A stretch of 64,000 bases of DNA. It comes from Chitinophagaceae bacterium UBA2375 (GTDB lineage: Bacteria; Bacteroidota; Bacteroidia; Chitinophagales; Chitinophagaceae). The position numbers were made by a program, and so were the translations under genes. Below, piece by piece: positions 37,101-45,101 of the stretch. The stretch spans positions 48,442 through 112,441 of the forward strand of contig DDTB01000008.1 in assembly GCA_002343985.1 (NCBI GenBank). The letters run 5' to 3'. The notes under the pieces were generated by a model. That model searched no databases and was not told the DNA's origin. It worked only from the letters and a program-made list of their open reading frames with translations. The number at the start of each line of letters is the position of its first letter. The first letter of the stretch is position 1.

Positions 37101-39718
37101 CACCCAATGCCGGTATTGGCCCGAATATTCCATACGCAGCAGGCTTATACCTCGATGGCAATGATAATATCCAGGCATATAATAATTCCGTGTATTTGGA
37201 AACATCAAGTTCTACGGGCTCGCTGAATAGTTCCGCCGTCTATGTGGTGGAAACGAGCCCGAACTTTCAGATGTACAATAATATCCTGGTCAATAAAAGC
37301 ACGGCGGGCCCTGCAGGCAGAACTGTCGCGTACTGGAGGAGCGGTTCAAACATAACCAACTACACAAACGGCAATTACAATAATTATTTCGCAGGTACTC
37401 CATCCGCGCGCAACCTGGTATTTTTTAACGGAGGTATTTCCATGCAAACCCTCGCGGCATACCAGGCATTTATTGGCCCAGCGCGCGACAATGCATCCGT
37501 AAGCGCCGATCCTTCATTCATCAGCACCACCGGCGGCAACGCGGGCTTCCTTCGCCTTAACCCTTCGGCAAATTGTTCCTTAATTGGAAAGGGCGTTAAT
37601 GTATTCTTATTGCAGCAGGACGTTGACCTGGAAAACCGAATGACGCAAAGCCCACTGATCTGCGATATCGGCGCGGATGAAGTGGGTAAGCTGAATATCT
37701 GGACCGGCGCCGTGAGCAACCTCTGGAATGCTGACGGCAACTGGTCGGCCGGTATTGCCGCGAATGCAACTGATGCCCGTGTGCTTATTCCTTCCGGCAC
37801 GCCATTCGCTCCCAGGATACAGGTTGGCGAAACCTTCCAGGTAAAAGACCTTTACCTGCAGGCCGGCGCATCATTGCAAAACCTCGGGACCATACAGGCA
37901 GGATCCGTGATCCAGGTGCCGGGAGCCGGACAAATTAACCATATTGAGTCTGGCATTGTGCAAGGTTCAATTGAGCTTATCAATGCCTGCAATGAACCCT
38001 GGGTGATTGATGGTGCCGCATGGGTGAACAATAGTGTGAAGAACCTCCTGGCAGGTACTAATGCCAGCATCCCGGTTGCTACAGCTTCGAGGGTGCAGGT
38101 AGCCGGCACATTATCGTTTGGCGGGTTGACGGGTAAAACACTGACAACGAATAATAACCTCGTCTTGTTGTCATCCGCGAACGCCACAGCGGGCATCGCC
38201 GATATCACGGGCAATATCATCAACGGCCAGGTAACGGTGGAACGGTTCATCAACACCGGAACTACCGGTGGCGCACACCCGAAAACATGGCAGTTCCTGT
38301 CGGCACCCACTGCCGGACAAAGCATATTCCAGTCATGGCAGGAAAACGGCAGCGCCGCGCCCGGTTTTGGTACCTGGATCACCGGCACGGGTACTGGCTT
38401 CGATGCAACAAGCAGCCTGCCTTCATTGAAAAAATACAATCCGGCCAGCAACCTGTGGAATGGTGAAACAAGTACGCTAAACCCGGTTAATAACGGTAAC
38501 GGATACATGCTTTTTGTACGGGGTGACAGGACAGTGACAACCGTTTCCGGATCGCCCGTGCCTACCATCCTGCGCAGCAAGGGAACCGTATATCAGCCCA
38601 ATAACCCGCCGCCGGACATTATTGTGGGTGCGGGCCAGCGCGCATCCGTTGGCAACCCCTATCCTTCCGCTATTGATGTGGAATACATGAGGGATAATGG
38701 CTTTTTCAGCAACCTGAATAATGATGTGGTGGTTTGGGACCCGATGTTGTTTGGTTCTTTCGGCTATGGCGGCTACCAAACACTTTCATCCGCCAACGAT
38801 TACGAGCCAACTGCCGGAGGATCCGTATATTATCCATCCGGGGTGCCGGCGCCTTTGATACAAAGCGGACAAGCATTTTTTGTACAATCCTCGGGGCCGG
38901 CCGGGGCCGTGGAATTTGCCGAAGCCTGCAAGGCAAATGGAAGCAGGCTGGTACACCGGGGCGGAAACCGCCATAAAATGTACTTCCGGGCCACGCTGCA
39001 GTCGCCGGATGGAAGGATTATGGATGGCAACGCCGTGGTTTACGCGCAAAACTATCGCGACCGCATAGACGAAGATGACGCCCGCAAATGGTGGAACGAC
39101 GGGGAGAATTTATCCATACGTTCTGGCGAACATTTTCTGTCGGTTGAAGCCAGGAAATCGCTGCAACGCAACGATACCATTTACTACGAACTCAGGAACC
39201 TGCGCCGGCAATCGTACAGGTTCGCGTTCGCGCCAAAACAAATGGGCGGCACCGGAATACAGGCCTGGTTAATTGATAGGTATTTAAGGACAGAAACATC
39301 TGTGGCATTGACCGATAGCAGTTTTATTTCGTTTGCCGTTACACAGGACCCTCGTTCGGCGAGGCCCGACAGGTTTTTTGTGGTTTTCAGGAAGAAGGAA
39401 AAGGATCCGCGGGCAGACCAAATGGAATACATCAGGCAAAAGCCTGTGCAGAAGCCAACAATGATCAGCGTTTACCCCAACCCGGTAGTGGATGGAAAAT
39501 TTGTTTTACAGATGGGGGGCTTTGACACGGGCAGATATGAGTGGAAAATTGTGGATCAATCGGGCAGGGAAATCATGCAATCATCATTTGATTATCTGTC
39601 CGGTAAAGCGGCGGTGCCGTTGACGCTGCAAAGCCATGTTCCGGCCGGAACCTATGAACTCCTGCTCACCGGGCGACAAGCGGTAATGGGCAGGGCAAAG
39701 CTTTTGGTATTGAAATAA
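31124..39718 (+). CDS. Giant T9SS-exported beta-helix surface protein (2864 residues)
   Basis: A 2864-residue secreted protein from the ATG at 31124 (signal peptide RNFILRVHLFIVVSMLSGL); the in-frame TTG at 31097 would only lengthen it. Two long right-handed parallel beta-helix regions (about residues 30-985 and 1135-2180) are built of Asn/Ser/Thr-rich strands with N-N-I-I turns. They are separated by an Ig-like segment (about 1000-1130). A module of about 40 residues starting YFAGTPSA and containing QTLAAY occurs near 890 and again near 2087, closing each helix region. Then come a linker-type domain (IWTGAVSNLWNADGNWSAG, about 2190) and a C-terminal type A sorting domain (SVYPNPVVDGKFVLQ ... 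LLVLK). Likely a surface adhesin or polysaccharide-binding protein; no catalytic residues were recognised. A terminator follows. Confidence 0.85.
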   Translation: MRNFILRVHLFIVVSMLSGLVSRAQVVTVTNPTNTIPNLAASYTSLANAITALNAITSISGPVTITLNAGNPQTAPVGGYTIQFTNPTVVTDIGRNVVIDGTNNLITANASLVSGSLTDALIKIIGADYITIQNFQLRENPANTNATAGTNNMTEWGIALLRSAATNGAQNNIIQGNSITLNKTYSNTFGIYSNVRHTATNATTVSDITSIDGSNSRNKIRLNTITNTNVGICMVGSANTSLMDRENMIGILSGLGNTITNWGGFSRASNFVSTSGSSYGIYTNHQISDSIYNNILTSSSIGGGTAVAVRGIFKDYATAQPDAFFANFSSNIRLNTITITDNFTSGDMDAIKVSGNGTPMPNGYSLNISTNTIRNCVVGGTGSSINFTGIYNTLAVANLTIQSNFIHSVTSTATTGGFFGIRANAAVFGSINISSNVLGSFTQNAITFSAATSGQIFGIQVNTNGNNAVPVSISGNGIARIAQDQTGTGAHTYIQLTQSPNAAISNNISNNQFIDITANTTSSVTFILKSGTIAANANYTETCTNNRITGFFSKTAAGGSVTLFDSGTGASGPGNSISHTSNNFSNITITGATVMRGWVNTEGITTSEGPTKNISTNTFNNWTCGTGTVTAININNAGGESQLINNTISNISASNVVGAPAIIGIFLGGTNRCSELNVTLNRINNITLTGTATGQVYGITGGSSFVPLTRVNQNVIHTISSSGANLVSAIRLTPSGTTGAYTINVKHNKIYGISATGNSLSSLVTGIDFFSSISTPTVDIANNIIGDLQCPLASGDNLVRGISMTSLPATANYLVYYNTVYLNASSTGTNFGSSALFLAASSSSVSGNADVRNNIFVNTSTPNGTGITAAIRRSTTTLNNFSTLSNQNIYFAGTPSANRTIYYNGSASFQTLAAYKTAVGPTRESGSFTEMPPFLSTVGSDATYLHLDPSVPTQAESGAVNITGVNNDYDFQIRQGNPGYTGTGTAPDIGADEMEGIFTELNPPNISLTPLGSPICNAGNQTISGVVITDDIFGVPLSGANRPRIYYRKNAGAWFSQPGTNTGGTGLNGTWDFTIVVADVGGLSGGDVLSYYIIAEDEAPIPNVRSNPSDGLVASSVNSVTTAPTTPLTYTLNYTLNGDYSVGIGGDFTTLTAAVNTYNNACAITGPVRYKLLDNTYPSETFPISINNHPDASAGNTLTIYPASGTTPVISGTSANPIIRLNGARHIIIDGRQDASGTTRSLEILNNGNAHTIEFVNDAKSSVIRYTILRGSGTSTSRGVLAFTTAAVAGTGNDDHLVEFNEIRDGAFTPANAIYALGSAGQTNSGISILNNLIHDYFLPTGRSVGLNIAGNCTNWTISGNRFYQTAQRHKTISSDHYGIWVVKGDNYTISNNIIGFANASGTGTTVLTGVGAGIPGFPTSFSPASSVAVRFLAMSLDFDVLGLTSQVLNNEVSGIALYTASTTVSAPGIFSGIYQEAGNANIQGNIIGSVSGNSSVYVCASVNNAIVYGIRAASSVATTITNNVIGGITASGTDNLVSPAFTGISTGGSASFTIQNNQVGHTGADNIRVGLFSNAGNLSLNGASTATNGTTIINGILSSTTISSSLQINNNVLQGWLYTSATGSVFGIQTSGSMLTVGAGVEANQNSFGSTTNTWVHYPTGNTGNLIAIQFNNSGASSYKMNENNIRGIVQSASTENYVSLLTMAATPFSISSQVELSNNLFHNLNLQTKDFYLIYVSAISNTTTSLEIDSNRIVGSLQASTLSTARLECIAVNYLGTATGGNHVIRGNDFSNVIVGSGYPIVNAIQNVSSAPDLVNHPIKTVQGNVLSNWQFNDVANVVGILVQFCSGNNASITQNSISNFQNTATGIPFMYGIVASSFTNTEIDISKNIVSNLVAAGGDVDGLWLNTLQAVIQSKVDSNVVFNLSTTGIGEARGIYVSPVNGGTENTDFSRNILYNISAAGVGGRAYGIKTDPGSINLKFYNNLVADIKTPNAGIGPNIPYAAGLYLDGNDNIQAYNNSVYLETSSSTGSLNSSAVYVVETSPNFQMYNNILVNKSTAGPAGRTVAYWRSGSNITNYTNGNYNNYFAGTPSARNLVFFNGGISMQTLAAYQAFIGPARDNASVSADPSFISTTGGNAGFLRLNPSANCSLIGKGVNVFLLQQDVDLENRMTQSPLICDIGADEVGKLNIWTGAVSNLWNADGNWSAGIAANATDARVLIPSGTPFAPRIQVGETFQVKDLYLQAGASLQNLGTIQAGSVIQVPGAGQINHIESGIVQGSIELINACNEPWVIDGAAWVNNSVKNLLAGTNASIPVATASRVQVAGTLSFGGLTGKTLTTNNNLVLLSSANATAGIADITGNIINGQVTVERFINTGTTGGAHPKTWQFLSAPTAGQSIFQSWQENGSAAPGFGTWITGTGTGFDATSSLPSLKKYNPASNLWNGETSTLNPVNNGNGYMLFVRGDRTVTTVSGSPVPTILRSKGTVYQPNNPPPDIIVGAGQRASVGNPYPSAIDVEYMRDNGFFSNLNNDVVVWDPMLFGSFGYGGYQTLSSANDYEPTAGGSVYYPSGVPAPLIQSGQAFFVQSSGPAGAVEFAEACKANGSRLVHRGGNRHKMYFRATLQSPDGRIMDGNAVVYAQNYRDRIDEDDARKWWNDGENLSIRSGEHFLSVEARKSLQRNDTIYYELRNLRRQSYRFAFAPKQMGGTGIQAWLIDRYLRTETSVALTDSSFISFAVTQDPRSARPDRFFVVFRKKEKDPRADQMEYIRQKPVQKPTMISVYPNPVVDGKFVLQMGGFDTGRYEWKIVDQSGREIMQSSFDYLSGKAAVPLTLQSHVPAGTYELLLTGRQAVMGRAKLLVLK

Positions 39719-39741
39719 AGCAGGATATAGTTTATTTCTTT

Positions 39742-39771
39742 GGGGGATCGGTCAAAAGCCGGTCCCCCTTT
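39742..39771 (+). terminator. Rho-independent terminator after the giant surface protein gene
   Basis: GGGGGATCGG (39742-39751) pairs with CCGGTCCCCC (39759-39768), with one T-G wobble, then TTT. Confidence 0.75.
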
Positions 39772-39804
39772 GTTTGTTTGCACGAATAATAGGACATTTG
39801 CCCC

Positions 39805-41820
39805 ATGCAATTCGACCGTAAAGATTTTTCGAAGGAACAACTCACCGATATATACCGCAACCTGGTATTGCCCAGGATGATTGAAGAAAAAATGCTGGTA
39901 CTGCTGCGCCAGGGACGTATTTCCAAATGGTTCAGCGGCATTGGGCAGGAAGCCATATCGGTGGGGGCCACCATGGCCCTGCGTTCAGATGAATGGGTCA
40001 TGCCCCTGCACCGCAACCTCGGCGTGTTCACTACGCGCAAAATGCCCCTGCACCGGTTGTTTAAACAATGGCAGGGGAACAAAGACGGCTACAGCAAGGG
40101 CCGTGAGCGCAGTTTTCATTTCGGCACCCGCGACCATCATATATGCGGGATGATATCCCACCTGGGCCCCCAACTGGCCATAGCAGATGGTGTGGCCCTC
40201 GCGCATACCCTGCGCCAGGAACAAAAAGTATCGCTGGCTTTTTCGGGCGATGGCGGAACCAGCGAAGGCGATTTTCATGAAGCCCTGAATACGGCCGCCG
40301 TGTGGAACCTTCCCGTGATTTTTATCATTGAAAACAACGGCTACGGCTTAAGTACGCCGGTGAATGAACAATACCGTTGCGAGAGCCTTGTAGACAAAGC
40401 GAAGGGTTATGGCATGGAAGGCGTGCAGATTGACGGGAATAATGTGCTGACGGTATTTGACACCATCAGGGGCGTGCGGGATTATTGCATCCGCGAACAA
40501 AAGCCATATTTGATTGAATGTATGACCTTCCGCATGCGGGGGCATGAAGAAGCTTCGGGTGTGAAATATGTGCCGAAACAGTTGTTTGAAGAATGGGAAA
40601 AACGGGACCCGATCAGCAATTACGAGCAATGGCTGATTCAGGAAAAAATGATGACAGCCGGGGAGATTGAAGAGATCCGCGCGGAGTGGAAGCAATATAT
40701 CGAAAGGGAACTGGAGCTTGGCTTCATGGCTGAAAAGCCGGTACCCAATACCGAAGAGGAAATGGCGGATGTGTATATGCCATACCTGCGCAAGCCACAA
40801 ACACTGGTGATTGATAATTCGTCTGCACATTACCGTTATGAAGGACCTGACGCGAAGGAGGCCACAAAATTTATTGGCGCCATCAGCGATGGTTTGGATA
40901 TGTCGATGCAGCAACACCCCAACCTGGTGTTGATGGGCCAGGATATCGCGGAATATGGCGGCGCTTTCAAGGTAACGGAAGGTTTTATGTCGAAGTACGG
41001 CAAGGGCCGTGTGCGCAATACGCCTTTGTGCGAAAGTGCGATAGTGGGCGCCGCATTGGGTTTAAGCCTGGAAGGGCATAAAGCCATGATGGAAATGCAG
41101 TTTGCTGATTTTGTTACGGTGGGCTTTAACCAGATTGTAAATAACCTTGCCAAGATACATTATCGCTGGGGGCAAAACGCGGATGTGGTGATCAGGATGC
41201 CGACGGGTGGCGGTGTGGGCGCGGGGCCCTTTCACAGCCAGAGCACTGAAGCCTGGTTCATGCATACGCCCGGCCTGAAGATCGTGTACCCTTCAACACC
41301 CATGGACGCCAAGGGCTTGCTGATTGCAGCCATCAACGATCCCAACCCGGTGATGTTTTTTGAGCATAAGGCGTTGTACCGCAGCGTGAGCGGCGCGGTG
41401 CCCGCATCATACTACGAAATTGAAATCGGCAAGGCCCGTCATGTGCGCATGGGTTCCGATATCAGCATCATCACATACGGCGCGGCGGTGCACTGGGCCA
41501 TGGAATACGCGGAGAATCACCCTGACATATCTGTAGACATACTCGACCTCCGGTCGTTGCTCCCGCTGGATTACGATGCCATCCGTTCTTCGGTTATGCG
41601 TACCGGTAAGGTATTGGTATTGCATGAAGACACACTGACGGCCGGTGTGGGCGCGGAGATCGCGGCATGGGTGGCCGAACATTGCTTCAGCTGCCTCGAT
41701 GCACCCGTCATGCGCTGCGCAAGCCTCGATACGCCCATTCCGTTTAACATGGACCTGGAAAAGAATTTCATGGCGTATTCAAGATTGGAGGAGTACACGC
41801 GAAAGTTGTTGAATTATTGA
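39805..41820 (+). CDS. 2-oxoacid dehydrogenase E1, fused alpha and beta subunits
   Basis: A 671-residue thiamine-pyrophosphate enzyme that decarboxylates a 2-oxoacid and passes the acyl group to lipoyl-E2. The alpha part (about residues 1-330) has the TPP motif SGDGGTSEGDFHEALNTA (from about 147) ending in ENNGYGLSTP. The beta part (about 345-671) has MGQDIAEYGGAFKVTEGF, TPLCESAIVGAALGLSLEG and MPTGGGVGAGPFHSQSTE. The fused form is common in Bacteroidota. Similarity looks closest to the branched-chain (2-oxoisovalerate) type, but pyruvate or acetoin cannot be ruled out. No E2 or E3 gene is adjacent. Its TGA stop is also the first two bases of the heptamer array that follows. Confidence 0.88.
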   Translation: MQFDRKDFSKEQLTDIYRNLVLPRMIEEKMLVLLRQGRISKWFSGIGQEAISVGATMALRSDEWVMPLHRNLGVFTTRKMPLHRLFKQWQGNKDGYSKGRERSFHFGTRDHHICGMISHLGPQLAIADGVALAHTLRQEQKVSLAFSGDGGTSEGDFHEALNTAAVWNLPVIFIIENNGYGLSTPVNEQYRCESLVDKAKGYGMEGVQIDGNNVLTVFDTIRGVRDYCIREQKPYLIECMTFRMRGHEEASGVKYVPKQLFEEWEKRDPISNYEQWLIQEKMMTAGEIEEIRAEWKQYIERELELGFMAEKPVPNTEEEMADVYMPYLRKPQTLVIDNSSAHYRYEGPDAKEATKFIGAISDGLDMSMQQHPNLVLMGQDIAEYGGAFKVTEGFMSKYGKGRVRNTPLCESAIVGAALGLSLEGHKAMMEMQFADFVTVGFNQIVNNLAKIHYRWGQNADVVIRMPTGGGVGAGPFHSQSTEAWFMHTPGLKIVYPSTPMDAKGLLIAAINDPNPVMFFEHKALYRSVSGAVPASYYEIEIGKARHVRMGSDISIITYGAAVHWAMEYAENHPDISVDILDLRSLLPLDYDAIRSSVMRTGKVLVLHEDTLTAGVGAEIAAWVAEHCFSCLDAPVMRCASLDTPIPFNMDLEKNFMAYSRLEEYTRKLLNY

Positions 41821-41951
41821 TGTGGGATGTATGATGTATGATGTGGGATGTATGATGTGGGATGTGAGATGTATGATGTGGGATGTATGATGTGAGATGT
41901 ATGATGTATGATGTGAGATGTGGAATGTATGATGTGGGATGTATGATATTT
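41819..41951 (+). repeat. Heptamer tandem array, left of the four-helix-bundle gene
   Basis: Nineteen uninterrupted 7-base units of the form GATGT(AT/GG/GA); only units 16 (AATGTAT) and 19 (GATATTT) vary in the first five bases. The first unit starts inside the TGA stop codon of the E1 gene. Open frames through it on the minus strand (His/Ser/Thr-rich) are artefacts of the repeat. Confidence 0.9.
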
Positions 41952-42060
41952 GAGGTGGGAAATAAAAGGAAAAAGACTTACCAGGCGAGAGAGTTTTCTG
42001 GTGTTCAAAAGTGCTTTCACTGTTTAATATAGCCTCAACAAGTTTTTTCTTCGCTATGAC

Positions 42061-42438
42061 ATGACAAGACAAGAACTGCAACAGCGGACCAAGAAATTCA
42101 ACATTGATGTTATTATCTTTTGCAATTTTCTTCCGAAAACAGTAGCAGGATTTGAACTTGGAAAGCAACTTATTCGTTCTGCGTCATCGGTCGGCGCAAA
42201 TTACAGGGCATCTTCCCGGGCAAAATCAACAGCAGACTTTATTAATAAAATTCAAATAGTAATTGAGGAGGCCGATGAGTGTGCATACTGGTTTGAGGTA
42301 ATTCTGGAGTCGCACATTAATCGTGACGCGGAGCTTATCAGACTCAAACGGGAAGCATATGAACTCACAGCGATTTTTACTGCAACCAATAAGACAATAA
42401 AATCAAGATTCAAAAGGCGAGAAAATATAACTACATAA
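42061..42438 (+). CDS. Four-helix bundle protein (S23/IVP family)
   Basis: A 125-residue basic protein of the family first noted as the product of intervening sequences in 23S rRNA genes. The family blocks are visible: NFLPKTVAGFELGKQLIRSA, SSVGANYRASSRAKS, and FINKIQIVIEEADECAYWFE, followed by a final helix. The fold is a four-helix bundle that forms a pentameric ring in known members, and it is related to the Avd accessory protein of diversity-generating retroelements. Here it is not in an rRNA gene and there is no reverse transcriptase nearby. It is bracketed by two heptamer arrays in inverted orientation (41819-41951 and 42451-42499). The cellular role of such stand-alone copies is unknown. 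Confidence 0.85.
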   Translation: MTRQELQQRTKKFNIDVIIFCNFLPKTVAGFELGKQLIRSASSVGANYRASSRAKSTADFINKIQIVIEEADECAYWFEVILESHINRDAELIRLKREAYELTAIFTATNKTIKSRFKRRENITT

Positions 42439-42450
42439 CCTATATCCTAC

Positions 42451-42499
42451 ATCATAGATCATACATCATAGATCATACATCATAGATCATACATCATAA
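42451..42499 (-). repeat. Heptamer tandem array, right of the four-helix-bundle gene (inverted)
   Basis: Three and a half copies of the 14-mer ATCATAGATCATAC. Read on the minus strand this is GATCTAT and GATGTAT alternating, the same heptamer family as the left array but in the opposite direction. It abuts the msrB stop codon. Confidence 0.9.
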
Positions 42500-42500
42500 T

Positions 42501-42863
42501 TCAACTCCCCGATCGAAATTTCATCGAAACAGAATTCACACAATGCCGGGTGTTTTTTTCAGTAAATCTTTCCCCGGTAAAAACATGCCCCAGGTGGCCA
42601 CCACAATTCGCGCAAATGATTTCTGTCCGGTGGCCATCCGCATCCGGTACGCGCGTAACGGCCCCGGGGATTTCATCATCAAAGCTTGGCCAGCCGCAAT
42701 GCGAATCAAACTTATCTTCTGAGCGATACAAAGGCGCATCGCAACGGCGGCAGATATAGGTACCTTTTTCTTTATGGTTGGTGAATGCACCGGTAAACGG
42801 GCGTTCCGTCCCTTTATGGACGATCACATATTCTTCGAGCGGATTGAGCGGATTGAGTTTCAT
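42501..42863 (-). CDS. msrB: Peptide-methionine (R)-S-oxide reductase MsrB
   Basis: A 120-residue enzyme that reduces methionine-R-sulfoxide in proteins. Two CxxC zinc-binding pairs are present (ICRRCDAPLY and ICANCGGHLGH), together with the GWPSFDD motif, the HLGHVF block and the catalytic cysteine in RHCVNSVSM near the C-terminus. There is no signal peptide, so it is cytoplasmic. The gene ends two bases from the right-hand heptamer array. It stands alone on the minus strand, 81 bases after the DUF418 gene that precedes it in the same direction; no methionine sulfoxide reductase A gene is nearby. Confidence 0.93.
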   Translation of the reverse strand: MKLNPLNPLEEYVIVHKGTERPFTGAFTNHKEKGTYICRRCDAPLYRSEDKFDSHCGWPSFDDEIPGAVTRVPDADGHRTEIICANCGGHLGHVFTGERFTEKNTRHCVNSVSMKFRSGS

Positions 42864-42944
42864 CGGTATAATAACAAAAACTTCTTGTAGATGGTTTAGC
42901 CTTTGGCAAGTGGTGGCTGCGAAGCAAGAGGCTATTCACTGATA

Positions 42945-44198
42945 TCATACTTCAACAACGGTACCCGTTTTCCTGAAGGGCTGCCATTTCCGGTAGGTCA
43001 TGCTGCGCCATAACCATTCCACAGGCCCGAAATGAAAAAAGCGTAGCCAGGTGTAACTGAACAAAATCTGAAATAAAAATACCGCCAGCGCATAGAGGGT
43101 CCAGGCCGTAGGGCCTAATGTGCCGCCCTTGCCTAAACCCACACCATAAAATGTAAAAATGGCAACCAGGCTTTGCATCATGTAATTACTGAATGCCATC
43201 TTGCCTACTGGTTGCAGGAGCATCAAAAATTTACGCAGGGCATTCGACTGAAAAGCCAGTGCTAACGTTGACGCATATGCGATACCCAATGGAACTACGC
43301 CAAAAGCGTATGAAATGGTCTGGTACCATCCATTCATTTTCAACTGAAAATATTCTCCGTACGAACTGAAATGCGCCAGCATATAATTGGCCGGCAATCC
43401 GAGGATATATCCTGCCATGGCCAGTTTCAGCAAAAGGGGCTTGTCAGACAAAATCTTTTTATACCGTCCGTTTCTCCCTAAATAAAACCCGATCAAAAAC
43501 ACGCCCAATACTTTGGGTATGCGGCTTACAAAAAGCAGGTACGCGTACCTGAAAGGTGCGCCGCCAAGGTTCAGGCTCCAGATTTCGATCCATGTTTTTG
43601 TGTTGGCAGGGTTAGGGCCGGGATCATTCTCGCTTAAATGGTTCAGGTGCACATCAACCCAAATCCCGGTTTCGCGCAACAGGAAAGCGGGCGCGTTCAG
43701 CCATTGCCATTGCATTTTCGCGAAATACAGGATAATGGGTGAAAGGACCAGGCAGGCGCCCCACCAGAGCAGCTTTTTCCCGGAACTATTTCGAAACAGG
43801 AGCAATACAAAAGCCATCATCGCGTAAAACGCCACAATATCCCCGGGCCAAACCAGGAAGAGATGGATCAGCCCGAGCAGGAGCATGGCCCAGATCCTTC
43901 GCTTGATCAATACCAGCGGGTTGAGGTCCTGGTCGGATAACCGTTGCATTTGCAGGGCCAGCCCCCATCCGAATAGCAGGCTGAAAATGGTATAAAATTT
44001 TCCCTCAATCAACATGGTATGAAGGAATTCCATGGAACCGTCGAAGGAAGAGTATATGCCGTTTGGCAGCAATTTCCCAATGAATTTGTACATGGATAAA
44101 TGCGCCAGGTTGGCGATAAAAATACCCAGGAGGGCAAAACCCCGCAGGACATCCAGGAAATGCTCCCGCTCCATTTGGCGTGTGGGAATACCGGTCAT
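42945..44198 (-). CDS. DUF418 domain membrane protein
   Basis: A 417-residue multi-pass membrane protein with about ten hydrophobic segments. The start REHFLDVLRGFALLGIFIANLAH and the C-terminal half (VGKMAFSNYMMQSLVAIFTFYG, then SYTWLRFFHFGPVEWLWRSMTY) are typical of the DUF418 family. These are related to acyltransferase-3-like membrane proteins, but their biochemical role is unestablished. The ATG at 44198 is used; a second ATG at 44174 (MEREHFLDVL) may be the true start, since the first eight residues are not part of the family. Confidence 0.85.
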   Translation of the reverse strand: MTGIPTRQMEREHFLDVLRGFALLGIFIANLAHLSMYKFIGKLLPNGIYSSFDGSMEFLHTMLIEGKFYTIFSLLFGWGLALQMQRLSDQDLNPLVLIKRRIWAMLLLGLIHLFLVWPGDIVAFYAMMAFVLLLFRNSSGKKLLWWGACLVLSPIILYFAKMQWQWLNAPAFLLRETGIWVDVHLNHLSENDPGPNPANTKTWIEIWSLNLGGAPFRYAYLLFVSRIPKVLGVFLIGFYLGRNGRYKKILSDKPLLLKLAMAGYILGLPANYMLAHFSSYGEYFQLKMNGWYQTISYAFGVVPLGIAYASTLALAFQSNALRKFLMLLQPVGKMAFSNYMMQSLVAIFTFYGVGLGKGGTLGPTAWTLYALAVFLFQILFSYTWLRFFHFGPVEWLWRSMTYRKWQPFRKTGTVVEV

Positions 44199-44257
44199 TG
44201 GCTGGGATTAGGTTGTACAAGCTATTACCTATTTGGCAAAGCAGCAAATTTCTTTGG

Positions 44258-45022
44258 TCAGGGAAGCTCCTGGTTGTTTTTCAGTGCGGGGGATGTTTGT
44301 ACGGGATAGATTTTCCGGAAATGATACAAGGCGTTGAGGATGTATTGGTTGAATGTGAGTTCATCGCTGTCGCGCGCGAATTCAAATTCGGGGCGGTACC
44401 AAACCATGAATGTATCCAAAGCGGGTGCTTGCAAACCGGTAATTCTCCTGACAAAGGTTTTATTGAAGCGGTAATTGACAAAGCGGTCTTTTTCCTGTTC
44501 TTCGAGCCTGGCCCGGAATGCCCTCATCCTCTTATTATACCTGAACCTGAACATCCCGATCAACTGGCCCAGGTCAGCGCCGGCCACGCCATCGGGCGAA
44601 AGGCTGGATTGCAAACCTGGTTTTTGGTAATTGAATACGGAGGAATATGTTTCCCGGTTTTCAATGGAATCCTGCCGGAATGTTTTGGAAAAAACGGTGA
44701 CGTCCTGCAGGAGCCGGTATTTGGAGTTGACTTTGATTTTCAGGGAGATGTCGAACTGGGTTGGGTCCTGGATTTGCGCCACGGCAAATTTCATCGTGGG
44801 CTTGCCATTATAATAATAAGTCAGCGAATCTTCTTTCTGCACCAATATCCGGTACCGGCCCATGCTGTCGGTTACAGTAAACATGCCCGAGGTGGACACC
44901 ACCCGCACGTTTTCCACAAAATTGACCTTAGAGGCATCAAACACGGTCCCGCTCAGCAGGAACTGGCCCCGGGAAGAGGCAAAGATCAGGCACCCAATCA
45001 GCAGTAAGCTAAGTTTCGACAA
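44258..45022 (-). CDS. Secreted protein with carboxypeptidase-regulatory-like domain
   Basis: A 254-residue protein with a signal peptide (KLSLLLIGCLIFASSRGQ) that begins at a TTG; no ATG gives a signal peptide. Residues about 22-100 (LLSGTVFDASKVNFVENVRV, FTVTDSMGRYRILVQKEDSL) have the carboxypeptidase-regulatory-like beta-sandwich seen at the N-terminus of TonB-dependent receptors and many envelope proteins of this phylum. The rest is helical and charged (RYNKRMRAFRARLEEQEKDR) and unrecognised. It lies between the DUF418 gene and purN, all on the minus strand. Function unknown. Confidence 0.7.
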   Translation of the reverse strand: MSKLSLLLIGCLIFASSRGQFLLSGTVFDASKVNFVENVRVVSTSGMFTVTDSMGRYRILVQKEDSLTYYYNGKPTMKFAVAQIQDPTQFDISLKIKVNSKYRLLQDVTVFSKTFRQDSIENRETYSSVFNYQKPGLQSSLSPDGVAGADLGQLIGMFRFRYNKRMRAFRARLEEQEKDRFVNYRFNKTFVRRITGLQAPALDTFMVWYRPEFEFARDSDELTFNQYILNALYHFRKIYPVQTSPALKNNQELP

Positions 45023-45101
45023 CCGGATAGATTTGAAATAGGCCAGGAATCAGGCATAATATTACACTGAAAATAAGCTGTGCAGGATAAAAAAACGGTT
45101 T

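Noticed and set aside
41779..42168. His/Ser/Thr-rich open frame through the heptamer array
   Set aside because: The frame exists only because the repeat contains no stop codon in that phase; it overlaps the four-helix-bundle gene and the E1 gene.
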